A DNA stretch of 64,000 nt from Herbidospora cretacea (GTDB lineage: Bacteria > Actinomycetota > Actinomycetes > Streptosporangiales > Streptosporangiaceae), in assembly GCF_001570605.1 (NCBI RefSeq), contig NZ_BBXG01000001.1, positions 124,001-188,000 on the forward strand, given 5' to 3'. Of the stretch, positions 25,997 through 36,900 are shown in pieces (position 1 is the stretch's first letter; every line of letters starts with the position of its first letter). The position numbers were made by a program, and so were the translations under genes. The notes under the pieces are model-generated. The model worked only from the letters and a program-made list of their open reading frames with translations, was not told the origin of the DNA and did not search any database.

Positions 25997-27928
25997 CTAC
26001 ACGGGCACGATGTCGAACTGCTCCCAGCCGCCGATGGCCGCCCGGTTGGCGATCAGCGCGGCGGCGCCGCTGTTCTCGGCGCAGACGTACTGGTTGTTGG
26101 CCTGCGCGCGGAGGCTGACCGAGCCGTTGGAGTTCTGCACCAGCGTGAACGTCTCCCACGGGCCGACCGCGGCGCGGTTGGCGATCAGCGGCGCGGCGCC
26201 CGCGTCGTCGGCGCAGACGTACTGGTTGTTCGAGCGGGCCCGCAGCGCGATCTGGCCGCCCGACAGGGTGACGCGCTCGAACTGCTGGGCGGTGCCGGCC
26301 GTCGTCGCGTTCGCGATGAGGGCCTGTCCGGCGGCGGCCGTGACGAACCTGCTGTTCACCCGGGCCCGCAGCGCGACGAACGCGGTGGTCTGCGCGAGCG
26401 TCGTCGCCGACACCTGGTTCGACGGGCCGGAGGTGTTCCCGGCCGCGTCGCGGGCGGCGACGGTGAAGGTGTAGGCCGTGTTGGGCGTCAGCCCGGTCAC
26501 CGTGAAGGTCGTCGCCGCCGTCGTGCCGGCCGCCGTGCCGCCCCGGTTGACCTGGTAGGACGCCACGCCGACGTTGTCGGTCGAGGCGGCCCACGACAGG
26601 GTGACGGAGGTCGCCGTCCGGTCGGTCACCACCAGGTTGGCCGGGACCGACGGGGCCTGGCCGTCGCCTGAGGAGACCACCGGCGGGGTCGGCCGGGTCG
26701 CGGTCAGCGGGATCTGCCCCTTGAGCATCCGCCCGCCGTCGCCGGTGAGCCGCAGGTAGTAGTCGGAGGAGCAGAAGGTGCCGTCCTCGTCGAGCGCGAG
26801 GATGCCCGAACCGGCCGGGACCCACGCCGAGGTCTCGGCGGTCTTCGCGATCTGGTTGCCCTCGTTGTACTCGTCGAACATCGAGATGTAGAGGCCGTGG
26901 GAGCCCGCGCGGATGGTGTTGTAGAACATCCGCCACATGAAGTCGCCGTGGGAACGGGCCCGCGACTGGAGGTCGCCCGGCATGACGCAGGGCTGGTAGT
27001 CGATGCCGCGCGCGTTGCACTCGGCGACGTCGGGCACCGTCAGGTTGGTGTAGAAGCTGTCGAGGCCCGAGATCGAGCCGGTGCGGCCGACCATCCACGG
27101 CGAGATCATGTTGAACGCGCGGTAGACGTCGCCGAACCCGGCGCGCGAGTCGTTGATCCCCTGCCGCCAGTAGGTCGGCACGCCGCCGATGACGTAACAG
27201 CCCTGGGCCTTGAACCAGTTGACGACGTCGAGGCACTGAGCCGGGGTGAACGGCCGCCCGGGGTCGTTGAACCCGAAGCCCCAGATGCAGACGACGGGCT
27301 TGCCGTTCTGCTTGGCGTACATCGGGCTCTGGGTGTACGCCGACATCTTGGTCGTCCAGTCGGTCTTGATCTCCGACTGGAAGTTCGTCCAGCTCGTGAC
27401 GTCGTACATGATGTAGAACTTGCGGCCGTAGGCCTCGGCGGCCTGCCGCACCTTCACCGTGATCGCGTCGCGGATCGGGCCCTCGCCGCTGAACGGGTTG
27501 AAGCGCTGGAGGGCGGCGGTGTCGCAGTTGTAGTCGCGCATCCACTTGAAGTGGGTGTCGATCGTCTGCTGGTCCCACGACGAGAACAGGTTGGCAGTCT
27601 GGCCGTTGTTCAGGTTCGGGTAGGCGGTGGGGTAGGTCCGCGTGTAGTCGCGGACGTCCGGCCACGACACGATGGTGTTGTTCGTGGGCGAGGGCGGCTG
27701 GCTATTGTTCGCACCACTCCAGTGCCACCACAGGTCGATGGGGGACCCGTCGCCACGGCAGGCGAACCAGCCCTGATATCCGACGGTGACCTTCCCCACC
27801 ACGTCACCGGGCGGGCTCGCCGCGTGTGCCGGGCTGGAGAGCGCGGACAGCACACCGGTCGAGGACACCGCGGCGAGGGCGGAGCCGGTCATGGCGGAGG
27901 TCATGAACCCCCGGCGGGAGACGGCCAC
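25997..27928 (-). CDS. Secreted GH99/GH71-like protein with FN3 and fascin-like domains
   Basis: A 643-residue Tat-exported protein (SRRGFMTSAMTGSALAAV). Residues about 45-390 resemble the GH99/GH71-like (beta/alpha)8 family: VTVGYQGWFACRGDGSPID, IDTHFKWMRDYNCDTAALQRF, KPVVCIWGFGFNDPGRPF and GLYISMFDEYNEGNQIAK with candidate acidic residues. Then come one fibronectin type III domain (PANLVVTDRTATSVTLSW...) and three fascin-like repeats (ALRARVNSRFV, ALRARSNNQYV, LRAQANNQYV), likely carbohydrate-binding. The start is GTG 27928, with AAGGAGTT just upstream. Substrate is unknown (alpha-mannan or alpha-1,3-glucan type by family). It is divergent from the PKS-side membrane protein across 306 bp. 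Confidence 0.82.
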   Translation of the reverse strand: MAVSRRGFMTSAMTGSALAAVSSTGVLSALSSPAHAASPPGDVVGKVTVGYQGWFACRGDGSPIDLWWHWSGANNSQPPSPTNNTIVSWPDVRDYTRTYPTAYPNLNNGQTANLFSSWDQQTIDTHFKWMRDYNCDTAALQRFNPFSGEGPIRDAITVKVRQAAEAYGRKFYIMYDVTSWTNFQSEIKTDWTTKMSAYTQSPMYAKQNGKPVVCIWGFGFNDPGRPFTPAQCLDVVNWFKAQGCYVIGGVPTYWRQGINDSRAGFGDVYRAFNMISPWMVGRTGSISGLDSFYTNLTVPDVAECNARGIDYQPCVMPGDLQSRARSHGDFMWRMFYNTIRAGSHGLYISMFDEYNEGNQIAKTAETSAWVPAGSGILALDEDGTFCSSDYYLRLTGDGGRMLKGQIPLTATRPTPPVVSSGDGQAPSVPANLVVTDRTATSVTLSWAASTDNVGVASYQVNRGGTAAGTTAATTFTVTGLTPNTAYTFTVAARDAAGNTSGPSNQVSATTLAQTTAFVALRARVNSRFVTAAAGQALIANATTAGTAQQFERVTLSGGQIALRARSNNQYVCADDAGAAPLIANRAAVGPWETFTLVQNSNGSVSLRAQANNQYVCAENSGAAALIANRAAIGGWEQFDIVPV

Positions 27929-28234
27929 GTGGAACTCCTTCGGTCTGGCGGAGAGGAAAGCTCGTCGCGGTGTTATCGCCGCGTAACATCGGACGGCTCG
28001 GCGTCATCTTGACAGCGGTCGACACACGAACGCAACATTCGGCGCTCTGCTGGAAACTTCTCGATCGATGATCGACAAGACGGCGCAGGTCAGAGTGTCG
28101 GCATGGACCGCTCCAGCTTGGCAAGATCTGTCAAGATCCCTTCGACTTACTCGAAAAGATCGGATCTCTGGTCATCCACTTGAACGGCGGTTGAGTACTC
28201 GCTATCGTTTGAGTACGGGAACAGAGGAGGAGTA
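27929..28234. other. 306-bp intergenic region, border between housekeeping genes and PKS cluster
   Basis: No gene is seen. It holds the 5' region of the minus-strand GH gene and the promoter of the plus-strand membrane protein gene. Recognisable items are the palindrome AGATC-G-GATCT (28157-28167), TTGACA boxes on both strands (plus 28009; minus near 28134), and the TTGAGTAC direct repeat near 28191-28216. It is clearly less GC-rich than its surroundings. Confidence 0.6.
28180..28216 (+). promoter_or_regulatory. Promoter with TTGAGTAC direct repeats before the membrane protein gene
   Basis: TTGAAC (28180-28185) and TATCGT (28204-28209) are spaced 18 nt. Two copies of TTGAGTAC (28191-28198 and 28209-28216), 18 bp apart centre to centre, flank the -10; the first continues into the palindrome GAGTACTC. 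They are good candidates for an operator of the winged-helix regulator encoded two genes downstream. AGGAGG follows before the ATG at 28235. Confidence 0.42.
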
Positions 28235-28657
28235 ATGGAACTGTCCGCCAGTTCGGCGTTCGACGAGATCCGCCGCGTCGAGGAAGAGGTGCGCAAGGCG
28301 CGCCGCCACTTCGGCACCACCCTGCTGATCACCGGCCTCGCGGCCGCCCCCTTTTGGTGGACGCAGTTACTCGCGCCCGACTGGGTCCGCAACGCCGGCT
28401 ACGTGGTCTGGATCGTGGGCGGCATCGTGCTGTACGCCGTCCCGCGCGGGGACCGCCACCGCGGCCAGGTCTCGGCGGCCTGGTACACGCGCGGCTGGGT
28501 GGCGCTCGCGTTCCTCGTCTTCCTGCTGCCCCCGGCTGTCGGCCTCGGCCTCAAGCTCGGCGGGGTCGACGGCCTCGACTGGCTGGTCGCGCTGCTGTGC
28601 CTGGTCTCCGGCGCGCCCGCGATCTACGCCGGGTGGCGTTTCCGGAGCGGGCGATGA
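28235..28657 (+). CDS. Hypothetical membrane protein with TTA codon
   Basis: A 140-residue protein: a charged N-terminal helix (FDEIRRVEEEVRKARRHFG, possibly coiled coil) followed by about four membrane segments (TTLLITGLAAAPFWW, AGYVVWIVGGIVLYAV, GWVALAFLVFLLPPAVG, WLVALLCLVSGAPAIYAGW). AGGAGG precedes the ATG. A TTA codon is present at 28367-28369. It overlaps the regulator gene by ATGA (28654-28657). Such membrane protein/regulator pairs often form one sensing unit; function unknown. Confidence 0.78.
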   Translation: MELSASSAFDEIRRVEEEVRKARRHFGTTLLITGLAAAPFWWTQLLAPDWVRNAGYVVWIVGGIVLYAVPRGDRHRGQVSAAWYTRGWVALAFLVFLLPPAVGLGLKLGGVDGLDWLVALLCLVSGAPAIYAGWRFRSGR

Positions 28658-28974
28658 GCGCCAAGCCGCCGGAGGGTCACACCCACCCGCGCTTCGACCT
28701 CGACGACGTCATCCACGCCCCCGTGCGCCTGTCGATCATGGCCGCCCTCGCGGCGGCCGACGAGGCCGACTTCCGTTTCCTCAAGGAGACGATCGAGGTC
28801 AGCGACTCGCTGCTGTCCAAGCACCTGCTGGCCCTGGAGGAGGCCGGCTACGTCAACGCGACCAAGGGCTACGAGGGCAAACGCCCCCGCACCTGGCTGT
28901 CCCTGACCGACCAGGGCCGCGCGGCGTTCACCAATTACATGGACGTGCTGCGCAGAATCATCGGAAACCCGTAA
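28654..28974 (+). CDS. Winged-helix transcriptional regulator
   Basis: A 106-residue winged-helix protein of the short MarR/PadR-like type (HTH_34): FDLDDVIHAPVRLSIMAALA, then the recognition region ETIEVSDSLLSKHLLALEEAG and the wing YVNATKGYEGKRPRTWLSLT. It is translationally coupled to the membrane protein gene (ATGA overlap). It lies 74 bp before the ABC exporter, so it may control its own operon, the exporter, or the PKS line behind it. Ligand and target are inferred only from position. Confidence 0.88.
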   Translation: MSAKPPEGHTHPRFDLDDVIHAPVRLSIMAALAAADEADFRFLKETIEVSDSLLSKHLLALEEAGYVNATKGYEGKRPRTWLSLTDQGRAAFTNYMDVLRRIIGNP

Positions 28975-29035
28975 CAGGACCCGGGGCACCCCTATCCACG
29001 ATTCCGGCGGCTGTGATCGCCGACGGCCCCGCGGT

Positions 29036-29041
29036 TAGCCT
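29036..29041 (+). promoter_or_regulatory. Probable -10 box for a leaderless ABC exporter / PKS transcript
   Basis: TAGCCT ends 7 nt before the GTG at 29049, and there is no ribosome binding site in between (GAGCACC). This is the standard spacing of leaderless actinobacterial promoters. If right, this could be the main promoter for the exporter and, through 18- to 20-bp spacings, for the PKS genes. Confidence 0.4.
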
Positions 29042-29048
29042 GAGCACC

Positions 29049-29996
29049 GTGAACGATGCTGTCGTGGTAAGGGATCTCGTCAAGAGATATAACAACAACG
29101 CGCCCGCCGCCGTCGACGGACTGAGTTTCTCCGTCGCGCAAGGCGAGGTATTCGGTCTCCTCGGGCCGAACGGCGCCGGCAAGTCGACCACCATCGGGGT
29201 GCTGACGACGCGTGTCCTGCCCACGTCAGGCCAGGTCACGATCGATGGGGTCGACGTAGTGGGCAATTCCACGGGCGCCAAGCGCGTTCTCGGAGTCGTC
29301 CCCCAGAGAGTGAATCTCGACCGGGCTCTCAACGTCCGGCAGAATCTCCTTTTTCATGCCGCATATCACGGTGTGCCGCGTGCGGAAAGGAATCGGCGGG
29401 CCGATTCCATTCTTGAGGGAATGGGCCTCGCCGACCGGGCGAAAGCCAGAATCGATTTCCTTTCCGGCGGCCAGGTGCAGCGTGTGATGATTTCCCGCGC
29501 GCTCATGCACAGCCCCCGGGTGCTGTTCCTCGACGAACCCTCGACCGGGCTCGACCCGCAGTCGCGCCTGTTCGTCCACGAGCGGGTCGCGGCCCTCCGC
29601 GACGAGGGCGTCACCGTCGTCGTGACCACCCACGACATGGACGAGGCCGAGAAGCTCTGCGACCGGATCGGCGTCATCGACCACGGCAAGCTGATCACCT
29701 GCGACCTGCCCGAGAACCTCGCCCGCGACATCCAGGGCGCCACCACCGTCACCTTCACGGTCGGCGGCGACACCGAGGGCCTGCCCGGGGCGCTGGCCGC
29801 GCTGCCCGGCGTCGAACGGACCGAGGACCTCGGCGAGGGCCGGGTGCGCCTGTTCACCGACCTGACCAGCGGCGAGATCCTGCCGGTCGCGCTCCGGCTG
29901 CTGGCCGAGCGGGACCACGAGGTCCGCGACGTGGCCGTCGCCCGCCTCAGCCTGGAGGACGTCTTCATCCACATCACCGGACGGGAAGTCAGATGA
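29049..29996 (+). CDS. ABC transporter ATP-binding protein (DrrA family)
   Basis: A 315-residue ATPase of the daunorubicin-resistance DrrA family. Walker A GPNGAGKST, Q-loop near VVPQRVNLD, signature FLSGGQVQR, Walker B VLFLDEPSTGLDP, and the switch His in VVTTHDMDEAE are all intact. A C-terminal DrrA-type extension follows. It forms an exporter with the permease encoded by the overlapping next gene (ATGA). Adjacent to a PKS it is the likely product exporter or self-resistance pump. GTG 29049 is the chosen start, probably leaderless. The first half of the gene (to about 29500) is visibly less GC-rich, with codons such as AGA, ATA and TTT, than the second half. Confidence 0.92.
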   Translation: MNDAVVVRDLVKRYNNNAPAAVDGLSFSVAQGEVFGLLGPNGAGKSTTIGVLTTRVLPTSGQVTIDGVDVVGNSTGAKRVLGVVPQRVNLDRALNVRQNLLFHAAYHGVPRAERNRRADSILEGMGLADRAKARIDFLSGGQVQRVMISRALMHSPRVLFLDEPSTGLDPQSRLFVHERVAALRDEGVTVVVTTHDMDEAEKLCDRIGVIDHGKLITCDLPENLARDIQGATTVTFTVGGDTEGLPGALAALPGVERTEDLGEGRVRLFTDLTSGEILPVALRLLAERDHEVRDVAVARLSLEDVFIHITGREVR

Positions 29997-30832
29997 CCGC
30001 CACGCTGTCGGCGCCCGAGAGCGTCGAGGAGACCCCGCTGCCGCCCGCCCCCGAGGTGAGAAGCAGCCCGCTGCGCACCTTCGGCTCGGTGCTCTGGCGC
30101 GACCTGTTCGTCATGGCCCGCGAGCCGTTCGACTTCCTCGCGCAGTCGATCGTGCAGCCGTTCTTCATGCTGTTCATCTTCGGCATGGTGCTCGCCGAGG
30201 TCGGCTTCACCGGCGACAACTTCGCCGCGATCCTGCTGCCCGGCATCATCGCGCTGAACGCCCTGCTCGGCGGCGTCTACGCGACCTCGCTGCCGCTGGT
30301 CTTCGACCTGGCGATCACGCGGGAGATCGAGGACCGCCTGATGGCGCCGCTGCCCATCTGGGCGGTCGCCCTGGAGAAGATCCTGTTCGGCGGCCTGCGC
30401 GGCACGCTGGCCGCCCTGGTCATGGTGCCGTTCGGCTTCCTGCTGTTCCCCGGCGTCTCGTGGCCGGTCGAGGGTCTCGCGCCCGCCTTCGGGGTGCTGT
30501 TCGCCGGGGCCGTCGCCGGCGCCGCGATCGGGCTGGCCATCGGCACGTCGGTCGCCCCCAAGCGGATCGAGATCATGTTCGCGGTGCTGCTCACGCCCAT
30601 CGCGTTCACCGGCTCGACCCAGTACCCGTGGCACTCGATCGCCGACCTCGAATGGTTCCAGTGGGTGTCGGCGGCCAACCCCCTCACGTACGTCAGCGAG
30701 GGCATGCGGGCCGTCCTGGTGCCCGACGTGACCTCGATCGCGCTGTGGATCGACCTCAGCGTGCTCGGCGGCTGCTGCCTGCTGTTCGCCGTCATCGGCG
30801 TCGTGGGCTTCCTGCGCCGCGCGCGCGACTAG
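29993..30832 (+). CDS. ABC transporter permease (DrrB / ABC-2 type)
   Basis: A 279-residue ABC-2 permease with six membrane helices: FDFLAQSIVQPFFMLFIFGM, LLPGIIALNALLGGVYATSL, LRGTLAALVMVPFGFLLFPG, AFGVLFAGAVAGAAIGLAIG, IMFAVLLTPIAFTGSTQYPW and VLGGCCLLFAVIGVVGFLRR. It starts inside the ATPase stop (ATGA, 29993-29996). It ends 18 bp before the loading PKS, with GAGGAG in the gap, so exporter and PKS are likely one transcript. Confidence 0.92.
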   Translation: MTATLSAPESVEETPLPPAPEVRSSPLRTFGSVLWRDLFVMAREPFDFLAQSIVQPFFMLFIFGMVLAEVGFTGDNFAAILLPGIIALNALLGGVYATSLPLVFDLAITREIEDRLMAPLPIWAVALEKILFGGLRGTLAALVMVPFGFLLFPGVSWPVEGLAPAFGVLFAGAVAGAAIGLAIGTSVAPKRIEIMFAVLLTPIAFTGSTQYPWHSIADLEWFQWVSAANPLTYVSEGMRAVLVPDVTSIALWIDLSVLGGCCLLFAVIGVVGFLRRARD

Positions 30833-30850
30833 CCCCCTCCGAGGAGCGAG

Positions 30851-33913
<3,063 letters not shown>

Positions 33914-33933
33914 TCGCGTCCAGGAGACACCAG

Positions 33934-36900
33934 ATGAGCAATGAGCAGCGCCTGCGCGACTATCTCAAGCGGGTCACCGGCGATCTCCAGCAGGTCAGGC
34001 AGCGCCTGCGGGACCTGGAGGACCGCGAGCGCGAGCCGATCGCCATCGTGGGCATGGGGTGCCGGTTCCCCGGCGGCGTCACCTCACCGGAGGAGCTGTG
34101 GGAGCTCGTCGCCGGTGAGGGCGACGCCATCACCGCGTTCCCCGAAGGACGCGGCTGGGATCCCGGCCTGTACGACCCCTCGCAGTCCCGCTCCGGCACG
34201 ACCTACGTGCGCCAGGGCGGGTTCCTGCACGACGCGGGCGACTTCGACGCGGCGTTCTTCGGCATCTCCCCGCGCGAGGCGCTGGCGATGGACCCGCAGC
34301 AACGGGTGCTGCTGGAGACCGTGTGGGAGGCGCTGGAGCGCGGCGGCGTCGACCCGGCGTCGCTGAAGGAGAGCCGGACCGGCGTCTTCGTCGGCGCGGT
34401 GACCCAGAGCTACGGCGCGCTGCGCTTCCGCGAGCCCGAAGGGCTCGACGGCCACCTGCTCACCGGGACCACGCCGAGCGTCGTGTCCGGCCGCGTCGCC
34501 TACACCCTGGGCCTGGAGGGCCCGGCGGTGACGGTCGACACGGCGTGCTCGTCGTCGCTGGTCGCGCTGCACATGGCGGTCCGGTCGCTGCGCGCCGGAG
34601 AGTGCTCGCTGGCCCTGGCGGGCGGGGTCACCGTCATGGCCACCCCCGAGATCTTCGTCGAGTTCAGCCGCCAGCGCGGCCTCTCGCCCGACGGCCGCTG
34701 CCGCTCCTTCGCCGCCGCCGCCGACGGCACCGGCTGGAGCGAGGGCGCCGGCATGCTCCTGCTGGAGCGTCTCTCCGACGCCCGCGCCCACGGCCACCGG
34801 GTCCTCGCCGTGATCAGGGGCTCCGCCGTCAACCAGGACGGCGCCTCCAACGGCCTCACCGCCCCGAACGGCCCCTCGCAGCAGCGCGTCATCCGCCTGG
34901 CCCTGGCCGACGCGGGCCTCGCGGCGACCCAGGTCGACGCGATCGAGGCCCACGGAACCGGCACCCGCCTCGGCGACCCCATCGAGGCCGGCGCCCTGCT
35001 GGCCACCTACGGCCAGGACCGCGACCGCCCCGTCCACCTGGGCTCCTTGAAGTCCAACATCGGCCACGCCCAGGCGGCGGCCGGCGTCGGCGGCGTCATC
35101 AAGATGGTCATGGCTCTCCGCCACGGCCTCCTCCCCAAAACCCTGCACGTCGACGAGCCGACCCCGCACGTCGACTGGTCGGCGGGCTCCATGGAACTCC
35201 TCCGCGAGCCGACGGCCTGGCCGGAGACCGGCGAACCGCGCCGCGCGGCGGTGTCGTCGTTCGGCATCAGCGGCACGAACGCCCACCTGATCCTCGAATC
35301 AGCCCCCGGGACCGGGGACGCCGAGACCTCGGCCGGGGGTGACGTCGCTGGGGGGCGGGAACCCGCCGTGGCCGGCACGACCGGGCAGCCGGCATCCGTG
35401 CGGGACGCCTCAGCTGTAGCCGGCCGCGATGGGGCCGGAGTCGCTGGAACGGTGGCTGGCGGGAGCGAAGCGACTGGAACTGAAGCGACTGGAACTGAAG
35501 CGACTGGAACCGGGGCGGCTGGGGCCTACGCGGCAGGTCGCGATGAGGCCTCGGGGGTCTCTGCGCCCTGGCCTCTGGTGATCTCTGGGCGGGGGGCCGA
35601 AGGGCTTCGGGCGCAGGCTGTGCGGTTGCGGGGGTTCCTTGAGGAGCGGGGCGATCTCCCGCTGGGGGACATCGCGTATTCGCTGGTCACCACGCGGGGG
35701 GTGCTGGAGAACCGGGCCGTTGTCGTCGGGCGTGACCGGGATGAGGTGCTGGCCCGTCTGCTGGACGTCGACGGGGGGCCTGCCGCTGGTGGTCGGCGGC
35801 TCGGGGTGCTGTTCAGCGGGCAGGGGTCGCAGCGGGCGGGGATGGGGGCCGAGCTTTACCGGGATTTCCCGGTGTTCGCCGCTGCTTATGACGAGGTCTG
35901 CGGGTTCTTTCCGGGGCTGGCTGATGTCGTGGCTTCGGGTGTTGGGCTGGATGAGACGCGGTTCACGCAGGCGGGGTTGTTCGCGTTCGAGGTGGCGCTG
36001 TATCGGCTGGTGGAGTCCTTCGGTGTGGTGGCTCATTCGGTGGGTGGGCATTCGGTGGGGGAGATCGTCGCGGCTCATGTCGCGGGGGTGCTTTCGCTGG
36101 GTGACGCGTGTGTGCTGGTGGAGGCGCGTGGGTCGTTGATGCAGGCGTTGCCCCGGGGTGGGGCGATGGTCGCCCTACAGGCCGCGCCAGGCGAAATTTC
36201 GGGAAACGTCGACATTGCCGCCATCAACGGGCCTCGCTCGGTGGTGATCTCGGGGCCTGAGGATGTGGTGCTGGTGGAGGCGGCGCGGTTCGAGAGGACC
36301 AAGCGGCTCACGGTCTCGCATGCGTTCCATTCGTCGTTGATGGAGCCGATGCTGGGCGAGTTCCGGGCGCGGATCGAGGGCCTCACGTTCCACGCGCCGC
36401 GCATCCCGTTGATCTCGATGGTGGGGCCGGATGCGGACTTCACCGATCCGGGTTACTGGGTGGAGCATGTCCGGGCCACGGTCAGGTTCTCGGAGGGTGT
36501 GGCGGGGGCGGACGCTGATCTGTTCTTGGAGATCGGGCCCGACGGGGTGCTGTCGGCGCTGGTGGAGGACGGCGTACCGGCGTGCAGGAAGGGCCGGGAG
36601 AGCGAGGCGTTGCTGTCCGCGCTCGGGTCCCTTTACGCCAAGGGTGTGCCGGTCGTCTGGGAGCAGGCCTTTCTCGGGCGGGACGTCGAACAGGTCGAGC
36701 TGCCGACCTACGCGTTCCAGCGCCAGACGTACTGGCTGGAGTCGGTGGGCAGGGCCGAGCCGCTGGAGCCCGCCTTCTGGGAGGCGGTCGAGCGGGGCGA
36801 CGTGGAGACCGTCGCGGCCTGGGGGCGGCGGCACCGGGAGCAGGCCGTCATCGACGACTGGCGCTATCGGGCGGTCTGGCGGCCACTCGCCGACGGGCCC

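Noticed and set aside
28060-28170. Short palindromes TCGATCGA and AGATCGGATCT and repeated AGATC words
   Set aside because: Short and common words in a region without other support; they could be chance and are only mentioned as part of the intergenic description.
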